Assembly: GCA_016490735.1 (NCBI GenBank)
Contig: JAEMWC010000358.1
Coordinates: 464,501 to 528,500 of the forward strand
DNA length: 64,000 nt
From: Pachyseris speciosa
Lineage: Eukaryota; Cnidaria; Anthozoa; Scleractinia; Pachyseridae
Direction: 5' to 3'
The notes under the pieces were generated by a model. It was given only the letters and a program-made list of their open reading frames with translations, had not been told where the DNA came from and did not search any database. Shown here piece by piece: positions 54,903-64,000 of this stretch. The first letter of the stretch is position 1, and each line of letters begins with the position of its first letter. A program made the translations under genes and the position numbers.

Positions 54903-54947
54903 ATCGCGACATTTCGACCGCTATACTGCTGGTCTTCATCAGGCGAT
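54903..54947 (-). ncRNA. Hammerhead-ribozyme-like motif, PLE 3' copy
   Basis: Read on minus: stem I AUCGC, core CUGAUGA, stem II GACC/GGUC with an 11-nt loop, core GAAA, then U, GUC and GCGAU closing stem I. All conserved core letters of a type I hammerhead are present with a minimal stem III. Published PLEs do encode such motifs (established). Cleavage activity not shown. Confidence 0.6.
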
Positions 54948-55043
54948 GGTGTCGACTGGTTGCGTGTGAGAATAAGAAGCACCGTGGCTGGTGGTGATTG
55001 GTGCGTTTCGATCCTCGCTTAGGCTGTTGTTGATTGGAGGATT

Positions 55044-55514
55044 TTAATCCTTGTCCTTCAGACTGGAAATTGTTCCCTCAGCGGTCCGCTTTGGTACTGA
55101 TCGGCTGTTGTGTTGTCTGATCGTGGGCATCCACGCTTCAGGAATTTCAACTCCACTGTCCCTGTTAATGTTGTTAGGGTGAAGTCTTATGTGAATAGCC
55201 TCTTTAACCCTACGGGTGTACCAATGTGGGTCTCGGTCAACGGCGGAGGATTGGGCTCGAGCAAGCCGTATGTTTCTAACGTGTTCCTCAATCCGTTTAT
55301 GCATGCATCTTCCCGTCTCTCCAATATAAACCTTACCACATTCGCAGGGAATCTTGTAGACTACTCCGTCTTGTTTTACTGGATCGACAATGTCCTTAGG
55401 TCGCACTAGGTGTGATCTAAGAGTTGTGTCAGATCTGAAAACAGTCCGTATGCCTTGTTGTTGTAGGTAACGGTGAAGTGCCTCCGATGTGCCTTTGATG
55501 TATGGCAGAACCAC
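55044..55514 (-). CDS. PLE GIY-YIG endonuclease region
   Basis: Frame with LHRYLQQQGIRTVFRSD, RPKDIVDPVKQDGVVYKIPC, ECGKVYIGETGRCMHKRIEE and HVRNIRLA, ending after SSLKDKD. VYKI...VYIGETGR..RI.EH is the GIY-YIG core. PLEs use this nuclease for target nicking in retrotransposition. The region upstream (55702-55515, IYTPHKKTRKPSVISHEKK ...) is in another frame, so one indel separates the parts. The start shown is only where the frame opens. Confidence 0.85.
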   Translation of the reverse strand: MVLPYIKGTSEALHRYLQQQGIRTVFRSDTTLRSHLVRPKDIVDPVKQDGVVYKIPCECGKVYIGETGRCMHKRIEEHVRNIRLARAQSSAVDRDPHWYTRRVKEAIHIRLHPNNINRDSGVEIPEAWMPTIRQHNSRSVPKRTAEGTISSLKDKD

Positions 55515-55775
55515 ACAGTAGATTTAATTCCGGGTTCACGTTCTTTAGTGGTTGTACGTCCCTTGGTTTTCGTAAGATTTTTTACAAGCGAAAACGGATA
55601 ACCGTTGGAAACAAGGACCGATGAGAGGTGTTTCTTTTCATGGGAAATAACTGATGGTTTTCTTGTTTTCTTATGAGGTGTGTAGATCGATTGTACAGGC
55701 ACTTGACAATGCCGCGTTTTACAGATTGCGGGTGGTGTGAATCATACGCTAGCTACTGGTCAGTGTGTGTAGTTT

Positions 55776-56081
55776 TCAGTAAACACTGGTAGAGAGGTAT
55801 CCATTCGAATCCTTGATGATCAACGTATCAAGGAAGGGAATTGAGTTGTCATTCTCGGTTTCCATTGTGAGACGGATCGTCGGCTGTTGACTATTGAAGT
55901 GTTGTAAGAACGAGTCAACTTTGTCACGATTTAAGATGGTAAATGTGTCATCCACATAGCGTTTCCAGATCTTAGGTGTACAGGGCGTAGATGTCAAAGC
56001 TTGCTCCTCAAAACCCTCCATGTAGAGGTTGGAAACGTACCAATCACCACCAGCCACGGTGCTTCTTATTCTCACACGCAA
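55776..56081 (-). pseudogene. PLE reverse transcriptase, C-terminal part (truncated)
   Basis: NLYMEGFEEQAL, then IWKRYVDDTFTILNRDKVDS, FLQHFNSQQPTIRLTMETEN and NSIPFLDTLI. YVDD is the RT catalytic motif. The upstream palm/fingers half is absent, replaced by the inverted terminal copy. A TGA interrupts just after STSVY, where the continuing frame KLHTLTSS suggests an original Arg. Non-functional. Confidence 0.85.
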
Positions 56082-56093
56082 CCAGTGGACAAC

Positions 56094-56138
56094 ATCGCCT
56101 GATGAAGACCAGCAGTATAGCGGTCAAAACGTCGCGAT
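56094..56138 (+). ncRNA. Hammerhead-like motif, PLE inverted copy (core mutated)
   Basis: On plus: AUCGC stem I, CUGAUGA, GACC/GGUC stem II, then AAAAC instead of GAAAC, then GUC and GCGAU. The G-to-A change at the first core purine after stem II should abolish cleavage (established hammerhead requirement). Confidence 0.55.
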
Positions 56139-56876
56139 CCACATCTTTGTGACTCAATCGTGACACAAAAGATTAACTCAGCTATCAACCTAGCTTAAGT
56201 CTCTTTCATTCGCGGGCAAGTTGATTCCACATTTATTATATATAATTAGGGACAGACGAGGAGTCTATTTTTGCCCCCGCAGGGTTTTTGGCCCAGTGGC
56301 CAAAACCCGAGGAGGCACTCTAGCAGTCCCCGCGTGAATATATACAAGGAATTTCAAAAATGTAAGAAATATGTTTGTAGTATGGGAAGCGCGGACCGAT
56401 TTGGTGAAACTATGCGCGCAAGGTTGTGCCGGGTAACATTTTTGCTTTCCCATTACATTGAACGCGTTTACTTTTCAGGCATAAACTCAGGCTTATCTGA
56501 ATATTTTTTTATTCAGGAAAACTTATTGTCTTTTTTCTGTGTGTCTTAATTCACGGAATTTCCTATTACTTGATCTATACCTAAACAAACCCGGCGAAAA
56601 CCGGGCAAACAAAGGAATACAGCCATCTAAATCTCAATTGTTGAACAATGACACTAAATCAAACATTGTTTCTGCGATTTATGTACTGGAGAAATATGCT
56701 TATTCCGCTTGAAATTCACAGAACTGCTTTATTTCACCAACAACAATACAAAAATGAGCAACAATGTCTTCAGTATTTTAATATTTACAACCATAACTAC
56801 TCAAAAATTAAAATACGGGAGCAGCTTTAGTGAAAACTATTTCTAGTTATATATTTATCATCTTAAAATGGGATAG

Positions 56877-58048
56877 CCTGAGTATCAGGCTTTTCTTAGA
56901 AGGGGAGGGGAGAAGGAGAGAGTGAGGGAAAGAAAAGCCTGACACAGAGTCTTTCAATTGAGCCTTCCGCCCCTCATCACAGCACGATATGTGTCTCCGA
57001 AAAACTAGCCAATCAAATTAACTACTGGTCAACCGCCTGTCAAGTGTGTCAACTGCCAGAGCGCATCTAATTTATATTTCGGCGACTAGAATTGTGTAAA
57101 TAAACTTTTCACCGGAATGGAATAGGTTTGCGTAATTTGTCGTGAAAATCTACTCACAAAATACGGCAGTTGTGCTGTTACGGCGTCGCTGTTCTGTGAG
57201 ACTACAAGCAAAAAGTGTTCAGGTACTTTGAATGGAAAGCCAGCCCCATAATTGCAAAATTATTAGTCACACGTACTATAGGATTGTTGTTGGTCTGGAT
57301 CACCAACGCTGGTTTGTATGAAGTCGGCGAGAAAGTTTGTTAATTGTTTCAAGCTTTTAGTGTGTTACAACAAGTATTAACGGCTGTTTCTGTGGAGAAA
57401 AACCGGAGGAAATTTCAACTGCTCCCTACCATCTGCTGAGGAGATTGAAGCATCGAATTTTACTGAATTTTAGAACAACATCATCGATCTCCGCTGGAAT
57501 TACTCCGCCGGCTAAGCGTCAAAATTTGATTTCACACCGCGGGCATTCAGTCTTTCTCCTTGCTGGTTTACGATTAACTCAAGCGGATCGGTAGACAACA
57601 AGCACTACATACGTTTTCCTTGTGCCAATTTTATCGAACCACTATTGCGAAAACACTTTTGGAATAAGCTCATATTTGAGGCTCTTTCTGTACCCAGCTG
57701 GGAGAATTCCAAGGACGTCTTTTCTTTCGCCAAGAAGGCTTTCAAGGCAGAGTTCCTGTTCTTGTTTAAGCGTTATCCCTGGAAGGAACTTAAGCGCCCC
57801 TTCTAACTAATTTTTGAATTCGTTTCGGTCCATGAACAGACGATTCCGCCGCGGACACGCAATTCAATGTTCTGTTCTTTTCTGTTTATGATTCGTTATT
57901 TCCGGTTATGTGACGTAAGAGCCTTTTGTGTGTTATCCAATCAGAGTAACGTCTAGATTCTGGACGTTGAACATGACCCGATCAATGGGTTTGTGTCAGG
58001 CCCTCCTTCCCTTTCACCCTCGGATACTCGCAGGGCCTGATACTCAGG
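56877..58048. mobile_element. 1.17-kb TIR element
   Basis: Left end cctgagtatcaggcttttct followed at 56933 by aaaagcctgacaca; right end tgtgtcaggccctcc (57994) and gggcctgatactcagg (58033-58048). The ends pair as roughly 70-bp imperfect TIRs rich in GA/CT. The interior shows no transposase; one short plus frame at 57622-57810 has no recognised domain. Likely non-autonomous. Confidence 0.65.
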
Positions 58049-58054
58049 TGAAAA

Positions 58055-58203
58055 ATGGGAAGAAATAAGTTGGTCGCGGCACGTTCGTCAAAGCGAGAAG
58101 ACAGCCTAAAACTGCGCGTGGTGCGAAAAACCAAAAAGGCTGCCACAAGTAGCGAAGAAATTCGCCCGAAACAAGCGCTGGCTGTAGCGATAATGCGCAT
58201 GGG
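58055..58203 (+). CDS. Candidate small basic first exon
   Basis: ATG immediately after the TIR element; reads MGRNKLVAARSSKRED, then KLRVVRKTKKAATSSEEIRP and KQALAVAIMRM, reaching a GTAAGAAT donor at 58203. Lys/Arg-rich. If the donor is unused, the frame ends at 58237 after 60 residues. No homologue recognised and no downstream exon found. Confidence 0.25.
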
Positions 58204-58239
58204 TAAGAATCCGAGTCAGATGAAGTCGTCTCGGTGAAA

Positions 58240-60880
58240 TCTTGTGTTTTAAGAGTGAATGTCAGCAAGGATCAAACAAATTCGTAAATTCGAGGCAAAC
58301 CTCGAAAAATCGATTTCGCTCAAACTTTGTAGCTAGGTAGGATATTGTATCCTAAAAATCGCTATGTAGTTGCTTTGCTCAAATATCGCTATATTCTCGA
58401 TAAATATGCAAATTTAGACGACCCTCCCTCTACACACTCAATTTTAACCCAAGTTTGGCGGCCTCTCATCGGCAATTAATATGGCTAATCGCTGTAAAAA
58501 CCGGTAAAACCGTTCAAGTAACCTTTCCTTTGCGGTTTGCATGGCTTTGAGCTTGATTGTTTAAATATGTCCTTGCAAAATAATTTTTTCTTTCGGCCTA
58601 TGGTTTTTAATCGAGAAAATACTCCTTATTAAATGTCTGTTTATGAATGTGCTAAACCTTTGAATCGCTTGAAACTCTACTCAATAAATGACGGATAAAT
58701 ACCCTTTCGAATGATCAAAAGTAATCTCTGGGCAAATGTTTGTGTGTAATGCTACGCCACACCAAAGTTGATGGAAATCGCGTATGTCTGACCTCCAAAG
58801 GTCATCAAGGAGGCTAGAAATAACCTACATACAACGCTTCAGAAGGCCTCTGAAATGAAACGAAACTTCAAAACGATGGCAAGTAAAGACAATTCGTACC
58901 TCTTGCTGTGAAAAGGCTAGCGTATTATGGTGATATGTTTAGTTAAATCGCTTCTTGTCGTCAACTTTCTGAACTGTGTTTACTCTTATCTTTATGCTGA
59001 TCAATAAACGATTCTTGGTTTGCAGTCACGCAAGTAAAACATATAACCACCAACCGTTCAAGAAACAGAAATCGGCATATTGTGGAAGAGTTATAAGTAA
59101 ATATAAACGCGTCAAAATTGTCTTAGGGCTGTGCGATAACCCGTACGCAAAATCTACCACTTATAATTACAGAGTTTAATATCGATGCATGCTGCCATGC
59201 ATGTCTAATTCACGGAACCAACAAAGCCATGAGCGGAACCTATGGAGCCGCCGGGCTCTTAAGGCATCGTTTACACGGACGCGGTTTCCAATCGACACGA
59301 TTTCATGACCTCGAAACCGCATCAAAAACGACACGGTTTCAAAGTGTTTACACGGAACCTATCCAACCGTTTACGTCAAGGCGATCTCGTTCTCAGGCAT
59401 TCTTCTGGAAGCATTTACCCGTCCAAAAAGTTGTCCCATCAAACACGAGTTCTTCCAGGCCGAATCCAGAATCGTCGTTTTCCTTTCTATTCGTTACTCT
59501 GGAGCGTGTCGACGAAAAAGTCAACATTTCAAGACAGCTCTGCCTGTTATTACGATATGCCTCTTGGTTTATAGAGAGTAAAATATATGAAAGCTGAAAA
59601 AAACGAACTTAAATTGTGATTGTGCAAAAAAGCGCGGCACTCCGTGCAACAATATTGAGAGTAAATCATTGTTTTTGATTTGTTACCAGACTTTCGAAAC
59701 GAATACAAATAATGAGATCAGCACAAAAACGCAGCATTACCTGCAGTTTGACAGCAAAAAGCTTTGAGAAATATAGAGGGGTAGTTTTGGGTGGATATAA
59801 TGCCGTTTCTCGCGTTCTCTTGCACATTATGCAAATTTTCTTTCACCAATTGCTACATTAATTATTCGTTTGATCAAAGGCAGGTGTAAAGTACAGGTCT
59901 CATTCCACACCTCACAGGTACAGGTCACTGTTTTATTGATTGGTAACTAAGGCAAACAGTTTCTCCTCAATCTATAAGAAGATTTTGGATAGTGATTAGC
60001 CGGGGGTAGGAGACACTTTTGGGCTGCTATATTTATCTGTAGCGTGGTGACCTCTATGTTGATCTGTGGAATGTGATCTGTACAGTGAATAACTCAAATT
60101 TTGAAAAATGTGACCGTGATATGTTTACAGTAACCTTAGAAAGCTTTACTGTACATATATCCATTCTTACACTAAAATTTAGATTTTGGGTTATTTTAAT
60201 TTGCCCTAGAAAATTGGATGAAAAATTAAGCCGTGTCTTCATCAGATATTAATTTCTTTTGTATTTCCTTCACGTATTCAGGCTAATATGTTAGGTTTTC
60301 AGGTTATTGTTTTTGTCTTTCAAGCGGTAACATATTTGAATCTCATCGAGATATGCATTCTTACGATGTTAATAGCATGAAAACACAGTCCTAAGAGAGG
60401 CAAAACCATAAATTTCCCGATAACAATGTGGTCTAACAAACATTTTACTTTCCCGGCCTTGCTCGACTTAGCAAAATTTTACCAACCTTTCTCAAGGTCA
60501 TCCTTAAACCACTTTGCTTTTTGAAGCTCCTCTTCGTACGAAAATATCCTGAAATCTTCCTTGCCAACCTGCACATCTGACATTTCTACTAACTTGTGTC
60601 AACTGGTCTGAAAAACAGGCCGCTTTCTTAGGTAAACACTAACACGCAAGGAGGAGAATGAACCCTCTTTAGATTATTGTTTTGTTCGTATTCAAAAAGA
60701 ACCTCACCAACCTCGTTCGGGATAACATATTCCGTAGAACTTTGAACTCCAAAACGAGGTTAGTGAGGCTATGTTTAATACTAACAAAAGGATAATTTAA
60801 AGGCAGCCATTTTTGCATTGGGTCTACACACCTAATTCCAAAACGGCGACGAATTTATTATTCTTTTATTTGCATGTTTA
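58240..60880. other. Intergenic, no gene supported
   Basis: At 59260-59350 a cgtttacacgg(a/c) phrase repeats (59270, 59348), reminiscent of a dispersed repeat. 60702-60770 has a 16-bp inverted pair cctcaccaacctcgtt / aacgaggttagtgagg. The remaining sequence is AT-rich without domain-bearing frames. Confidence 0.4.
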
Positions 60881-62425
60881 AAATTGTTATATCTCATTGA
60901 TGTTTATGCCAGTTAGTGCATGCTCAGTTCGGGGCGTTTGCCACGAGCTTTTCCCCTACATGTACACTACGCTACATTACGACCCCGCTACACTACGACA
61001 TGAATTTTACACATGTTTACGGTGACGTAAGTAAACCTCGAAATTTGATTTGAATAAGTTGTTTTATCTTATCCAAAACGTTCGGATATTTGCCATGTTG
61101 AATTTCTGGCTCGCTAAAAATAAATCTTTGCACCTGTTTGAAATGCATTGCGCCTCTTTGCACCAAACCTTGACTTTTAATACGTTTTACCTGTAACAGT
61201 TACAAAATCTAGCCTTCATCTGTCACACGACCGAGCTAGTGAGGGGCGTGGGTCTGTTCTAACAAAAGGATTTGCATCGCGGTAAGTCCTTGAGTCCAAC
61301 AATAGAAATAAATAAACGCTAAATGTTTTTGGGATGGATGCAAAGTTTTATATTGGTGGAAAATATTTTGGAGGGTTAGGTGCACTTTAAGTAGTTTCAT
61401 GTACTTGCACCTTCGGGTTTTTACTTCATTATGGTTTTTGATTCTTGTTAGCCAACGCAACCGACCAACAGAGCTCCCAATACGTACCCTTATTCCGACT
61501 CACAAACTGAAACTGAAGCTCATAGTTAATAGAGAGAAATTGTTAAATGAAACCTAGCAAAGCTCTTTCTTATAAACATGTTTTTGTTTGCTATTTTAGG
61601 ACTTGCACAAATAACAATAGGTGACTACGCGTGTCCATGCAACTAACCAATAGAAACATTGCGATTATGTAATTCATGCATAGTATACGAGTGCAAAACA
61701 AACGATGTGCACGGTCATGGACCTTCCAACATGAATCTTAGCTTCTTTGTTTTGCTCCTTTAATGTTTGCCGGGCTTCATATTAAACCATTTCCCTCTAC
61801 TAACAACGATGTTCAACTGATATCGTTAATTTATCTGGGGCCAAAGATTCCACTGGTAATCTTTACGCAATCTGAAAATTATCAGTAGGCCCTTATTCAA
61901 GCTAACCACCAAGAAAGAACTAATAAGTTCATTATGGCGTTTCAGCATGACGAGGCGACCGCACAACACATTCAAACGCATGAACGGGTGAAGTAGAGTT
62001 AAAAAAAAAAGATACAAACAAACTGACCACGTACCTACACACCGTTAACGAATTTCACGACATAAAGTTAAAACCGCTCCGCATCGAAATCCTTAGAACG
62101 TCTGTGCGAAAAAGCATCCTTGGCTCCGACGAAATGTCAACTCAGCTTAAAGAAACGGTCAAAGATGGCGGTCCTTTAACAAAAGCACACTCGGCGTCGC
62201 CTTGTAAGGATCCTTTATATAAAATTCACGAAAAGTGACATCTTTCCTATTGTTTCCTCCACCAAGCACTTGTTTGATGGAGGCTAAATTTACATGTCGC
62301 TAACAATTTAGCTAAATCAAAACGGAAACCCAGAAATAACGGTTCAGTCAGGTATTATTTTTTGAAATCCACGTTTCTCCACGTTTCAGTTTTGACCCCT
62401 TCCTATCTCAAAAAAAAAACAAGAG
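60881..62425 (+). repeat. Interspersed repeat family R1, copy B
   Basis: Collinear with copy A but without the nested TIR element and without the 10215-10340 segment. It therefore serves as the empty-site reference. Ends in an A-run at 62409-62418. Confidence 0.85.
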
Positions 62426-62429
62426 GTGC

Positions 62430-63345
62430 ATGGGCCTGCAAAATACATTTTTGTAAAACTAATTTAGCGCTAAACGAAGGAAATGAGAGAATCCCACTGT
62501 CCTTCTTACATCTGGCGCAATGTGCTCGCTATGATGTTCGAGTCTATTTTTGTTTGTACTGAATATCCATAGACCCTGTCAACACATATCCCTTTAAGGA
62601 CGTTCGCACTAATTGTCTGTGCGCAAATTTCTCTGTGCATCTCACGTATGCTTCAAACTCCGGTAGATTCCAGTTTCTGCTTAGTCATGTTGCGCAATAC
62701 CGTAACTTTGGTATTCGAAGACAGTTTAATCGCGATTTACTCCCTTAAATGGTCGGTGACCCCTACTTTTTCTTTTCCAGAAACAGATTTTATTTACAAT
62801 TATCTCCACGTTGTCCAAAAATGAACAAAAATCAATGTGGGAAGTTAAAAAAAACTTTCAAGATTTCTGTCCACGGGACATGGGATCCTGCCATCTTGCG
62901 GCTGCAAGGCGCGTGGTCGCTAAATGCAAACTTGTTCTTTAAGGAACCTCACCACTTGACTAAATTCACTTAATAGGTCCACAATATTTAGCAGAGAACA
63001 TGTCACTTCAAAGATCTAATTGCAATATTTTTTGGCTTACATACACTCTGGCTTTATTCGCTAACGAAGCCGGATTTTTTCAGATTTAGGGTGTTCTTCT
63101 GGGCATGTTCTCTCCAAAACGAAGTCGGTGTCCCCCCATTTTTTTGTTGTTTTTTTTTTTTTTTGTTTTTACATTTCTAACATAACTAACTCATCATCTT
63201 ACAGTGGTAAAAGTCTAAAAAAAAAATCAATGTTTGAAATTTTTCGAGTGAACTTCCTTAAAATTGCCATACTGCTTTACAGCTGAATCCATGAGAATAA
63301 TAATGCTTGTAAACCAGAAAAATGTAAAAGAGAAAAAACGTGGAA
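62430..63345. other. No gene seen
   Basis: Unique-looking sequence with T-runs (63140-63172) and one 74-codon plus frame (62749-62973) lacking domain character. Confidence 0.4.
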
Positions 63346-63347
63346 GT

Positions 63348-63419
63348 TGCCCCTGAAAGGAATCGAACATAAGCTATCTTCATAAGAGGCGGTGTCAATG
63401 ACCACTACACTACGTATCA
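63348..63419 (-). repeat. tRNA-like pseudogene or SINE head
   Basis: On minus an A-box-like TAGTGTAGTGGTCATTGAC is followed by a B box GTTCGATTCC and AGGGGCA. The T-stem and acceptor do not pair. A more decayed relative is at 15406-15475 next to the same R4 repeat, so this is part of a dispersed element rather than a tRNA gene. Confidence 0.5.
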
Positions 63420-63469
63420 TTCACATAATTAAGGGGGTGAAAATAGGGTATTTATTCAAAAATGACTAA

Positions 63470-63800
63470 TTATGTAGTTTACATCCATGGAAATTTAATT
63501 TCTACTCAGCGTTTGAGAAAGGACACACTTATCCAACGGTTTAGGATTCGAGATTTGGTCAGAGAAATCTCCGAAATTATTCGCCCAAGCATCTTGCAGA
63601 AAAGAAAAGAGAGAAAAAAAAAAAAAAAAAAAAAACGAAGGTCAGCTTCGAGAACATCTTTCGACGTTGCGTGCAGTTTTGCATGGAAGGGTCACTCAAC
63701 TGCACGCTAGCTCACTCAGGTCACGTGCGCAGCTTAAACCCTTCTGTGGAGTGGTGCGTGTTGGACACATGCGCTGGGAAAATCGCTACACGAAGGCGAA
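63470..63800 (+). repeat. Repeat family R4, copy B
   Basis: Matches 15500-15980 (cagcgtttgagaaag, ccaacggtttaggattcg, aagcatcttgcagaaaa, gtggtgcgtgttggacac, gcgctgggaaaatcgct). Poly-A at 63616-63635. Truncated internally relative to copy A. Confidence 0.75.
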
Positions 63801-64000
63801 AAATAATAAAAGATTCAGAGCCTATTTATTGACTTGATGCCTTTTAGGCCCAAGTAATTAAAAAAAAAACACCAGGCGCCTTAGTTAAAAAGGAAAAAAA
63901 AACGTGAAGTAGTAGCAGGCAAAATTAATAATTGAAATGTTTTATTAAAACTGTAAGAGAATTACTAGTGGAAATACAATGTTACATAACGATATAATTA

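Larger units (their letters stand above)
54850..56190 (-). mobile_element. Penelope-like element with inverted terminal copies
   Basis: The minus strand carries, 5' to 3', a truncated RT (56081-55776), a middle region, a GIY-YIG domain (55514-55044) and a terminal segment. A terminal segment of about 150 bp occurs twice in opposite orientation: 54856-55004 and 56036-56187. Both include a hammerhead-like core. The RT frame is fused directly to the upstream inverted copy (MRVRIRSTVAGGDWYVSNLYM), so the RT N-terminus is missing. A stop in the RT end and a frameshift near 55515 show it is dead. Confidence 0.85.

Overview
The window looks like nuclear DNA of an anthozoan cnidarian, most likely a stony coral. 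It is AT-rich, genes are split by introns, and interspersed repeats are dense. The repeats include tRNA-derived SINEs, foldback MITEs, Penelope-like elements (PLEs) with GIY-YIG endonuclease, LINE 3' ends and an LTR element. The gene families are ones expanded in corals: SRCR receptors and intronless class A GPCRs. Species was not determined; all splice sites were read by eye.

Layout. (1) 0.9-4.8 kb, + strand: 3' part of an SRCR receptor gene with short stalk exons, two frame-damaged SRCR exons, and a last exon encoding one transmembrane helix plus a tail of tandem Glu-Tyr-Gln-Asn repeats. (2) 5.5-8.0 kb: a GPCR pseudogene fragment split by a LINE tail, then an intact intronless GPCR of 350 residues. 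(3) 9-13 kb: a long near-perfect inverted repeat and a repeat carrying a nested TIR element that holds a zinc-finger-like exon. (4) 29.9-14.4 kb, - strand: a paralogue of the first receptor gene with the same architecture. It has three open SRCR exons, two exons each with a 1-nt deletion, one SRCR remnant, a stalk exon and a TM/YQN-tail exon. It lies tail-to-tail with the first gene and is interrupted by a complete 2.2-kb non-autonomous LTR retrotransposon. (5) 30-40 kb: mostly repeat families present two to five times in the window. (6) 40.6-41.5 kb: GPCR pseudogene. (7) 42.2 kb: PLE 3' end. (8) 47.2-43.1 kb, - strand: last two exons of a START (lipid-transfer) domain gene, with a phase-consistent intron between them. 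(9) 47.4-48.7 kb: a 1.26-kb palindrome. (10) 50-64 kb: repeats, including a PLE with inverted terminal copies that carry hammerhead-like folds.

The most interesting biology is the pair of SRCR/TM/YQN receptor genes. Extracellular SRCR modules come on symmetric phase-1 exons and join to a cytoplasmic minisatellite. Each repeat of that minisatellite displays a pTyr-X-Asn motif, the consensus for Grb2-type SH2 domains. This suggests a tunable, multivalent tyrosine-phosphorylation receptor, possibly in innate recognition. The link from motif to function is inference.
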